A stretch of 6,474 bases of DNA from an uncultured Ruminococcus sp. GTDB lineage: Bacteria; Bacillota; Clostridia; Oscillospirales; CAG-272. How positions within the stretch are numbered: the first letter of the stretch is position 1; the number at the start of each line of letters is the position of its first letter. The stretch spans positions 1-6,474 of the forward strand of contig CACYWX010000185.1 in NCBI GenBank assembly GCA_902778205.1, in the 5' to 3' direction. Of this stretch, positions 1 to 4,899 are shown piece by piece. Below the pieces are notes generated by a model that saw only the letters and a list, made by a program, of their open reading frames with translations, was not told the origin of the DNA and ran no database searches. Made by a program: the position numbers and the translations under genes.

Positions 1-569
1 AGGTAATCGAAGCCCCAGACCTTGTCCAGCAGCTGATCCCGGGAGAACACGTGGTTGAAGTGGGAGGCCAGGAAGTAGAGCAGCTCCAGCTCCTTCGGGG
101 GGATGTCCACCGCCTTGCCGTTGAGCTTCAGCTCGTACTTCTGCTTGGAGATCTCCATGTTTTCAAACTTGATGGTCTCCTCGTCGTTCTGGTTGTCGTG
201 GGCGGAGTACCGTCTCAGGACCGCCTTCACCCGTGCGGAGAGCTCCTTCATATCGAAGGGCTTGACCACGTAGTCATCCGCGCCCAGCTCCAGTCCCACC
301 ACCTTGTCCAGGACGTCGTCCTTGGCGGTGATCATGATGACGGGCTTGGAGGAGATGGCCCGGATCTCCCGGCAGACCTGGTTGCCGTCCTTGTTCTTCG
401 GGAGCATCAGATCCAGAAGGACAAGATCGGGCTCGTACATCTTGAAGAAGCTGATGCCCTCCACGCCGTCTCCGGCGGTCTTGACCTCATATCCTTCGTT
501 CTCAAAGAAATAGCGGAGCAGATCGCAGATGTTGGGATCGTCGTCAATGACCAAAAGCTTAGTTCCCAT
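1..569 (-). CDS. OmpR/PhoB-family response regulator (3' end beyond left edge)
   Basis: DNA-binding transcription factor of a two-component system, cut by the window edge: 189 residues are present of the roughly 225-235 usual for the family. Residues 1-120 form the receiver domain, with the acidic pocket D9-D10-D11, phospho-acceptor D53 in VLLDLMLP, switch T81 in MITAKDD, and K103 in the VVKPF loop. From about residue 130 a winged-helix DNA-binding domain begins; PPKELELLYFLASH and the recognition-helix region SRDQLLDKVWGFDY are typical of PhoB/OmpR members. The start at 569 is supported by a GAGGT Shine-Dalgarno about 8 bases upstream. It lies 64 bases after the DUF4956 gene on the same strand. 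I see no terminator between them and only a weak promoter-like CATAAT, so it may belong to the VTC operon or be the first gene of its own regulator-kinase pair further left. The partner kinase and the signal cannot be told from this window. Family is certain; regulon unknown. Confidence 0.96.
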   Translation of the reverse strand, partial: MGTKLLVIDDDPNICDLLRYFFENEGYEVKTAGDGVEGISFFKMYEPDLVLLDLMLPKNKDGNQVCREIRAISSKPVIMITAKDDVLDKVVGLELGADDYVVKPFDMKELSARVKAVLRRYSAHDNQNDEETIKFENMEISKQKYELKLNGKAVDIPPKELELLYFLASHFNHVFSRDQLLDKVWGFDY

Positions 570-633
570 TTATATTACCTCACTTATTATGTAATCGATT
601 CAGTACGGCCGTTCTCAGCATCCGGAGTTGAGC

Positions 634-1332
634 TTACGCCATGTAATCGCCGTTGTAGCTGACGAGGACGGCCTTGTCCACGCCGTTCGCGGAGGAGACC
701 TGGTTCACAAAGGCGGTGTCGTCGCCGTTCAGTCTGACCTCGTAGCTGACCTCGATGTAGCCGCGGGAGACGGTCTTGGACTTCACGGAGTAGCGCTTCG
801 CGCCGTTCTTCACGATTTCCTCGGCGCCTTTCTCAGCGGCCTCGTCCTTGCACTCCACCACGAGGATGTAGGAGGCGCCGCCCATGCTCTTGACGTTCAC
901 GAACACGAAGAGGATCAGGCCGATCAGCAGGGAGCCGATGATGGCCAGCAGATACATGGCGATGCCGCCCGCGGGGCCCGCGCCCAGCACGATGCCGACG
1001 CCGATGGCCCAGAAGAGGAAGACAATGTCAAGGGGATCCTTGATGGCCGTGCGGAAACGGACGATGGACAGCGCGCCCACCATGCCGAGGGACAGGACCA
1101 CGTTGGAGGTGACGGCGATGAGGATCAGGGTGGAAATCATGGACAGGGCCACGAGAGAGATGCCGAACTGGCGGTTGTACATCACGCCCTGATAGGTGAC
1201 TTTATAGATGAAGAAGATGAAGAGGCCCAGCAGGAAGGCCGCGCCGATGGCCAGGACGGTATCGGTCAGGGAGAACTCCGCGCTTCCGTTGTTCTCAAAG
1301 AACTTGCTCTTGAAAATATCTCTGAATGACAT
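634..1332 (-). CDS. DUF4956 integral membrane protein, VTC partner
   Basis: A 232-residue membrane protein of the DUF4956 family. The family hallmark is visible at residues 86-106: GALSIVRFRTAIKDP followed by a hydrophobic run, a conserved polar loop between membrane segments. Hydrophobic segments lie near residues 24-44, 57-92 (probably two passes), 103-119 and 124-146. The remaining ~80 residues (155-230) are soluble and alternate strand/helix patterns (YILVVE, helix, GYIEVSYEVRL, helix, KAVLVSY) like an ACT/ferredoxin-like fold, reminiscent of the C-terminal domain of MgtC-type proteins; that comparison is inference. Start at 1332 is supported by AAAGGA (1341-1346, minus strand) with 8-base spacing. 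The gene follows the VTC-domain gene by 54 bases. In many bacteria DUF4956 genes sit next to VTC-domain genes, so a role as membrane anchor, channel or regulator for a polyphosphate-type enzyme is plausible but unproven. Confidence 0.9.
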   Translation of the reverse strand: MSFRDIFKSKFFENNGSAEFSLTDTVLAIGAAFLLGLFIFFIYKVTYQGVMYNRQFGISLVALSMISTLILIAVTSNVVLSLGMVGALSIVRFRTAIKDPLDIVFLFWAIGVGIVLGAGPAGGIAMYLLAIIGSLLIGLILFVFVNVKSMGGASYILVVECKDEAAEKGAEEIVKNGAKRYSVKSKTVSRGYIEVSYEVRLNGDDTAFVNQVSSANGVDKAVLVSYNGDYMA

Positions 1333-1386
1333 GGGGTCGATCCTTTCTGTTTATGTTTTTGAAATGAGGAACCGGGTCTTTGCGGG

Positions 1387-2067
1387 TCAGCCGAACTGGC
1401 GGCAGATCTCGTACTTGGACGAGGACTGGCGGTCGCGGCAGACGGGGTTGATGAGATACCGGATGATGTCCGGGAGGAACTCGTTGTACTTGACCTCCAG
1501 GACGTCGAAGCTCTCCGTGGGGACGCAGGGACAGGGATCGAAGAGATTGTTCGAGAAAATGCCGGTGCGGATATCGCAGTCCAGCGTGACGCGCACGTCC
1601 GCGGGCTCGTAGATGAAGGGCGTTCTGGTGTATTCGACCAGTACCTTCGGCCGCAGATTCATGCCGCGCATCTGGGCGTACAGCTCCGCCACAACACCCC
1701 GGCCGTCGTTCAGCATCCATCCGATGTCGCCGGAGACGATCTTCTCATACTCCTCCTTGGTGATGCGGGCCTGAAGCTTCTGAGTGAGCTCGCCGCACTT
1801 GACCTTTTTCTCGAGGGAGATGAAGCTGTCGTCGCCGTTGTAGATCCGGATCCGGAACTTGGCGCGGGGGTTGACGCCGTTGACCTTTTCGAAGTACGCC
1901 GTGTCGGTGAAGTTGTCAAAGTACAGGGAGCGGATCACATACCGGCCGTCGGCCATGGTATGCGGGTCCCTGGTCATGACGGTACCCAGGCGTCTCGTCA
2001 GGAGCTCGCGGTCCCAGGCATTGATATAGTACTTGAATTCATGCCTGTATTTTGCTTCGGATACCAT
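1387..2067 (-). CDS. VTC-domain protein, putative polyphosphate polymerase
   Basis: A 226-residue soluble protein that is essentially a lone VTC domain (CYTH/triphosphate-tunnel fold). In yeast Vtc4 this domain polymerises the gamma-phosphate of ATP into polyphosphate inside a basic tunnel, with a divalent metal. Tunnel-type residues are visible in order: E10/K12 in YRHEFKYYI, R46 in RSLYFDN, the R72-x-R74 pair in FRIRIYN, E86 and K87/K88/K90 in LEKKVK, R148 in VEYTRTPF, D163 in TLDCD, E191/K193 in VLEVKYNEFLPD, and S217-K218 in SSSKYEICR. These match the Arg-x-Arg, Lys, Glu and Ser-Lys positions known for Vtc4 as far as I can align by eye, so the site looks intact. Unlike eukaryotic Vtc4 there is no SPX domain and no membrane segment; the next gene, DUF4956, could supply the membrane part. 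Start at 2067 has a strong SD (AAGGAGGG) and lies about 20 bases after the predicted transcription start. First gene of the minus-strand operon. Enzymatic activity is inferred from family. Confidence 0.92.
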   Translation of the reverse strand: MVSEAKYRHEFKYYINAWDRELLTRRLGTVMTRDPHTMADGRYVIRSLYFDNFTDTAYFEKVNGVNPRAKFRIRIYNGDDSFISLEKKVKCGELTQKLQARITKEEYEKIVSGDIGWMLNDGRGVVAELYAQMRGMNLRPKVLVEYTRTPFIYEPADVRVTLDCDIRTGIFSNNLFDPCPCVPTESFDVLEVKYNEFLPDIIRYLINPVCRDRQSSSKYEICRQFG

Positions 2068-2094
2068 AGAACCCTCCTTATCAATATCACGAAT

Positions 2095-2123
2095 ATATTA
2101 CCACATTCCGCGGGAAAAGTCAA
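2095..2123 (-). promoter_or_regulatory. Sigma-A-type promoter of the VTC/DUF4956 operon
   Basis: On the minus strand TTGACT (2118-2123) and TAATAT (2095-2100) are separated by exactly 17 bases. Transcription would start near 2088, leaving a leader of about 20 bases that carries the AAGGAGGG site of the VTC gene. The spacer is mostly filled by the 13-base repeat described separately, so a regulator bound there should block this promoter. Confidence 0.8.
2106..2118. repeat. Candidate operator, copy 1 (TTCCGCGGGAAAA)
   Basis: This is an exact 13-base match to 2288-2300. The core TTCC-GCG-GGAA is a dyad with 4-base arms around a 3-base centre. It covers the last base of the -35 box and the first 12 bases of the spacer of the VTC promoter. 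Placement within the promoter suggests a repressor site; the binding protein is unknown and the consensus matches no regulator I can name. Confidence 0.5.
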
Positions 2124-2282
2124 TGGATTCCCGGCATTTTCCCAACAGTCGGGCAGGGTTCCTTACGGGAGACAGTATAGCGGATCCATGTGACGGGAAT
2201 TTGAAGGCGGGGTGACGGCAGGATTAAATCCGGGTGATTTTGCCCCGCGGCAGAAAAAAAGCGCCGAATCCGGTTCCCGCTC

Positions 2283-2311
2283 TTGCGTTCCGCGGGAAAA
2301 CAGTGTATAAT
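2283..2311 (+). promoter_or_regulatory. Sigma-A-type promoter of ychF
   Basis: TTGCGT (2283-2288) and a perfect TATAAT (2306-2311) are 17 bases apart. Transcription would start about 2318, giving a leader of roughly 60 bases before the ychF start. The promoter diverges from the VTC promoter, with about 160 bases between the two -35 boxes. The stretch between them shows no further clear signal beyond the small dyad GGATT-A-AATCC at 2221-2231. Confidence 0.8.
2288..2300. repeat. Candidate operator, copy 2 (TTCCGCGGGAAAA)
   Basis: Second exact copy of the 13-base near-palindrome at 2106-2118. It again begins at the last base of the -35 box and fills the first 12 of 17 spacer bases, leaving 5 bases before the -10 box. 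Both copies read the same on the plus strand, so relative to their divergent promoters they are in opposite orientation; the near-symmetry of the element makes the two registers equivalent. Confidence 0.5.
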
Positions 2312-2319
2312 AACGGGGA

Positions 2320-2382
2320 ATGAACACAAATCAACGGAAAGGACCGCCGTATGGTCACGCGGCGGCGGATACGGATTTATGA
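2320..2382 (+). CDS. Possible 20-codon leader ORF coupled to ychF
   Basis: ATG at 2320 lies only 1-2 bases after the predicted ychF transcription start and opens a 20-codon frame (MNTNQRKGPPYGHAAADTDL) that stops at TGA 2380-2382. That stop overlaps the ychF ATG (2379-2381) as ATGA, the classic arrangement for translational coupling. The ychF start itself has only a weak SD-like GGCGGAT upstream, so coupling could matter. There is no proper SD for the leader, so it would have to be read as a leaderless or near-leaderless message. The peptide resembles nothing I know. It could equally be chance in untranslated leader; confidence is low. Confidence 0.25.
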   Translation: MNTNQRKGPPYGHAAADTDL

Positions 2383-3473
2383 AGCTCGGCATTATCGGTC
2401 TTCCCAACGTGGGAAAAAGCACGCTGTTCAACGCCCTGACGGGACAGGGGGCGCCCTCCGCCAACTATCCCTTCTGCACCATCGATCCCAACACCGGCGT
2501 GGTGCCCGTGCCGGATCATCGGCTGGACGTGCTGGCGGAGATGTATCACCCGGAGAAATACACCCCGGCCACGGTGGAGTTCGTGGACATCGCCGGGCTG
2601 GTCCGGGGCGCGTCCAAGGGCGAGGGTCTGGGCAACAAGTTCCTCGCGCACATCCGGGACGTGGACGCGGTGGTGCACGTGCTTCGCTGCTTCGAGAACG
2701 GGGACATCATCCACGTGGACGGGTCCGTGGATCCGGAGCGGGACCTGGAGACCATCAACATGGAGCTGATCTACGCGGATCTGGAGGTGCTGGAGAAGCG
2801 GATCGAGAAGACCCAGAAGCTCCTCAAGGGCGACAAGTCCCTGGCGGACAATCTGGCGGTCTACGCAAAACTGCAAGAGTCCCTGAACGCCGGCAAGACG
2901 GCCCGTCAGACGGAGCTCACCGACGACGAGCGCGCCCTGCTGGAGGACCTGAACCTTCTGACCTTGAAGCCCATCATCTACGTGGCCAACGTCAGCGAGG
3001 ACGAGGCGGCGGGGGTCTCTCCCGACAACGCCATGTACAACGCCCTGAAGGCCGCGGCGGACGCGGAGGGGGCGGAGGTCATCCCGGTCTGCGCGGAGAT
3101 CGAGGCGGAGATCGCGGAGCTGGATCCGGAGGAGAAGAAGGTATTCCTCGAGGATCTGGGCATTGCGGAAAGCGGTCTGGACCGGCTCATCAAGGCTTCC
3201 TACACCCTGCTCGGGTACATCAGCTATCTGACGGCCGGTCCGAAGGAGGTCCGGGCCTGGACCATCGTCAAGGGGACAAAGGCTCCCCAGGCGGCGGGCA
3301 AGATCCACTCCGACTTCGAGCGGGGCTTCATCCGGGCGGAGATCGTCTCCTACGACGACCTGATCGCCTGCGGATCCATGAACGCCGTAAAGGAAAAGGG
3401 TCTGCTCCGCAGTGAGGGCAAGGACTACGTCATCGAGGACGGCGACGTGGTGCTGTTCCGGTTCAACGTATAA
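2379..3473 (+). CDS. ychF: YchF/OLA1-family ribosome-associated ATPase
   Basis: A full-length 364-residue member of the universally conserved YchF (Obg-like) P-loop NTPase family; E. coli YchF is 363 residues. The family prefers ATP over GTP, binds ribosomes, and is linked to translation start choice and to oxidative-stress response. Visible elements: P-loop GLPNVGKST (7-15), switch II DIAGLV (70-75), H112 in the IIHV loop thought to aid hydrolysis, NVSE (204-207) in place of the GTPase NKxD motif, as expected for ATP specificity, a helical coiled-coil arm about 130-200, and a C-terminal TGS domain about 281-363 ending in DVVLFRFNV. The start at 2379 gives the canonical MKLGIIGLPNVGKS N-terminus. 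The in-frame TTG at 2283 would add 32 residues but lies inside the -35 box. The SD of the true start is weak, whereas a good AAAGGA (2338-2343) points to an out-of-frame ATG at 2351. Monocistronic, closed by the terminator at 3491-3541. Confidence 0.97.
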   Translation: MKLGIIGLPNVGKSTLFNALTGQGAPSANYPFCTIDPNTGVVPVPDHRLDVLAEMYHPEKYTPATVEFVDIAGLVRGASKGEGLGNKFLAHIRDVDAVVHVLRCFENGDIIHVDGSVDPERDLETINMELIYADLEVLEKRIEKTQKLLKGDKSLADNLAVYAKLQESLNAGKTARQTELTDDERALLEDLNLLTLKPIIYVANVSEDEAAGVSPDNAMYNALKAAADAEGAEVIPVCAEIEAEIAELDPEEKKVFLEDLGIAESGLDRLIKASYTLLGYISYLTAGPKEVRAWTIVKGTKAPQAAGKIHSDFERGFIRAEIVSYDDLIACGSMNAVKEKGLLRSEGKDYVIEDGDVVLFRFNV

Positions 3474-3489
3474 GCGGATCCCCACAGCG

Positions 3490-3541
3490 AAAAAGCGCGC
3501 CCTTCCCTGCTCGCGAAGAGGGGGAGGGGCGCGGTGTTTTT
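3490..3541. terminator. Bidirectional intrinsic terminator between ychF and the acetyltransferase
   Basis: A 12-bp stem pairs CGCGCCCTTCCC (3496-3507) with GGGAGGGGCGCG (3522-3533), with one G-U pair. The 14-base loop can form an inner CTC/GAG helix. On the plus strand it is followed by T5 (3537-3541), terminating ychF. On the minus strand A5 at 3490-3494 becomes T5, terminating the convergent acetyltransferase. The acetyltransferase stop codon (complement of 3540-3542) lies inside the plus-strand T-tract. Confidence 0.87.
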
Positions 3542-4133
3542 ACGGATGCGGGAAGCCGTACAGGGACCGGAATTCGTTCTCCAGCACGGCGCAGACGCCC
3601 ACGGAGACGTAGCGGCCCTTGACGAAGAGGCTGTCCCGCTGGGTCCCCTCGTAGGTCATGCCGACCTTCTCCATGACCCGACGGCTCCGGTCGTTGCCGA
3701 TCATGTAACGGGCCTCGATCCGGTGGAGGCGCAGCTCGAGAAATCCGAAGCGCAGAACGGCCCGGACCGCCTCCGGCGCGACGCCCATCCCCCAGTAGGA
3801 CCGGTTCAGCACGTAGCCGATCTCCGCGGAGTTGGCGTCCAGCCGGAAGGAGGTGAAACCGCAGGTGCCGATCATCTTGTCCGCGTCCCGCCAGACCACG
3901 GCCCAGTCGTGGAAGTCACCGGCCCGGTAGCGGGTCTGGAGGTAGTTCAGGTAGCGGCGGGTGTAGGCCTCGGATTCATGGGGCTGCCAGAGCAGGTATT
4001 CGGAGACGGCGGGGTCCCGGGCGTACTCGTACATATCCGCGCTGTCGGTCTTCCTCATCCTGCGCAGGATCAGGCGCGGCGTTTCGATCTCCGGCGGATC
4101 CCGGAAAATCCGCGTCAGCTCGTCGTGGTTCAT
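3540..4133 (-). CDS. RimJ/RimL-type GNAT N-acetyltransferase
   Basis: A 197-residue GNAT-fold enzyme expected to move an acetyl group from acetyl-CoA to an amine, in this subfamily often a protein N-terminus. It opens with the subfamily signature IETPRLILRRMRKTD (16-30). Strands then lead to GYVLNRSYWGMGVAPEAVRAV (106-126), where WGMGVA is the pyrophosphate-binding loop of acetyl-CoA, followed by LRLHRIEARYMIGNDRSRRVMEKVGMTYEG (134-163), the motif B region with the N-x-x-S/A-x-x-V-x-x-K-x-G pattern. Start at 4133 has GGAG with 6-base spacing. An in-frame upstream ATG at 4169 would add 12 residues but lies in the -10 box and has no SD, so it is rejected. The substrate cannot be read from the sequence; ribosomal-protein, other protein or small-molecule acetylation are all possible. 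Stands alone as a single-gene unit, convergent with ychF. Confidence 0.92.
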   Translation of the reverse strand: MNHDELTRIFRDPPEIETPRLILRRMRKTDSADMYEYARDPAVSEYLLWQPHESEAYTRRYLNYLQTRYRAGDFHDWAVVWRDADKMIGTCGFTSFRLDANSAEIGYVLNRSYWGMGVAPEAVRAVLRFGFLELRLHRIEARYMIGNDRSRRVMEKVGMTYEGTQRDSLFVKGRYVSVGVCAVLENEFRSLYGFPHP

Positions 4134-4167
4134 GTGTCTCTCCAGCCTTCCCCGAGGTATCTGCACC

Positions 4168-4196
4168 ATTATAACCCATCATGGGGAGCTTTGCAA
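4168..4196 (-). promoter_or_regulatory. Promoter of the GNAT acetyltransferase
   Basis: On the minus strand TTGCAA (4191-4196) and a perfect TATAAT (4168-4173) are 17 bases apart, predicting transcription from about 4161 and a leader of some 28 bases with the SD. The spacer contains the inverted repeat CCCAT-C-ATGGG (4175-4185), which may bind a regulator. This promoter also decides the translation start, since it covers the upstream ATG. Confidence 0.65.
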
Positions 4197-4229
4197 GACG
4201 CGCGGGCAACAAATTTAACAATTCCCGGG

Positions 4230-4258
4230 TTGTAATGCGGCGCGCGGTGTGGTACACT
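4230..4258 (+). promoter_or_regulatory. Probable extended -10 promoter for the three-gene plus-strand operon
   Basis: TTGTAA (4230-4235) and TACACT (4253-4258) are separated by 17 bases, and TG-G directly precedes the -10 hexamer, as in extended -10 promoters. Transcription would start near 4265. The perfect dyad GTTCC-G-GGAAC (4261-4271) covers that position and could act as an operator. Both hexamers are imperfect, so this is a moderate call. Confidence 0.5.
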
Positions 4259-4334
4259 CAGTTCCGGGAACGGCGTCATGAAGCAGGACCGCCACGCATA
4301 GGATCGGACAGACTGATCCCGCGGGAGGCACATC

Positions 4335-4859
4335 ATGAACGGTTTTCCCATCCGCCGCGCCTTTTCCATTCTGCTCCGGCTGATTTCCCTCTCCGCGGCC
4401 TCGGCCCTGATCACCGGTCTGCTTATCGCGCGGATCGGAGACGGGACGGTTTACGCCGCTCTGCCGGGGCCCTCCGCGCTGTCCTGGCTGGGCCCCTGCG
4501 CGCTGTTCTGCCTCTTCGCCATGGCGGCGGGGACCACGGTGTTCAGCCGCGCGCTCCTCTGCCTGGGGTGCGTCTGGTCGGGAGCGGCCTTCGGAACGGT
4601 CTGCGCGCTGACGGCGTCCGGAGAGCTTTTGACGGCGCATCCGGCTGCGGCGGTGATGCTCTGCGGGGCGGAACTGCTCCTGCGGCTCTGGATGTGTGCG
4701 GCCGCGGGTGCCGGGTCCGAAGCGCTGACGCTCTCCTTCGGACGGGGAGACGCCGTCGGCTTCCGGTCCGCTCTGAGATCGGGGTTCGGCGTGTCGCTGA
4801 CCTCCGCGGGGTGCCTCATGGCGGCGTCCCTTCTGCTGCGGCTGGCGGCGGTTGGATAA
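4335..4859 (+). CDS. Unrecognised cysteine-rich polytopic membrane protein
   Basis: A 174-residue protein that I do not recognise. It has about five hydrophobic segments (9-32, 48-68, 72-94, 103-125, 151-172) with a basic start (RR at 7-8, R15), so it is an inner-membrane protein without a cleavable signal. A short soluble stretch (about 126-150, SEALTLSFGRGDAVGFRSAL) separates the last two segments. It is rich in cysteine for its size: C55, C59, C76, C79, C90, C110, C121 and C160, including CxxxC and CxxC spacings, nearly all inside membrane segments. Size, topology and the WSGAAFGTV stretch faintly recall SpoIIM-type sporulation proteins, but that is a weak resemblance only. Start has GGGAGG (4323-4328) with 6-base spacing. 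First gene of a probable operon: the DUF624 gene begins 40 bases after its stop with no terminator between. Confidence 0.8.
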   Translation: MNGFPIRRAFSILLRLISLSAASALITGLLIARIGDGTVYAALPGPSALSWLGPCALFCLFAMAAGTTVFSRALLCLGCVWSGAAFGTVCALTASGELLTAHPAAAVMLCGAELLLRLWMCAAAGAGSEALTLSFGRGDAVGFRSALRSGFGVSLTSAGCLMAASLLLRLAAVG

Positions 4860-4899
4860 TACAGAACGGTTTTTGCCGGAACATACAAGGAGTAGCTCA

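Noticed and set aside
570..633. Possible separate promoter for the response regulator (CATAAT, minus strand)
   Set aside because: No acceptable -35 box at 16-18 bases, so not called as a feature.
51..662. 203-codon plus-strand frame opposite the response regulator
   Set aside because: Val/Leu/Asp/His-rich composition typical of antisense frames in GC-rich genes; the minus strand encodes a clear receiver plus winged-helix protein.
628..1329. 233-codon plus-strand frame covering almost all of the DUF4956 gene
   Set aside because: Mirror-frame shadow rich in Asp, His, Gln and Gly; no SD and no family features, while the minus strand has the DUF4956 hallmark.
2221..2231. Dyad GGATT-A-AATCC between the divergent promoters
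   Set aside because: Short arms, not repeated and not placed on a promoter element; too weak to call an operator.
2283..2378. TTG start that would give a 396-residue YchF
   Set aside because: It lies in the -35 box of the ychF promoter, and the extra residues are not part of the conserved family N-terminus.
2351..3415. 354-codon plus-strand frame overlapping ychF in another frame
   Set aside because: Arg/Gly/His-rich out-of-frame translation of ychF. Its ATG has a good SD, noted as a finding, but the product is not protein-like.
2355..3485. 376-codon minus-strand frame opposite ychF
   Set aside because: Codon-structure shadow of ychF; composition is abnormal and no motif is visible.
4134..4169. 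Upstream ATG start for the acetyltransferase
   Set aside because: It falls in the -10 box and lacks an SD; the ATG at 4133 has GGAG at proper spacing.
4852..4899. TTG start for the DUF624 protein
   Set aside because: No SD and overlap with the previous gene; the ATG at 4900 has AAGGAG at 7 bases.
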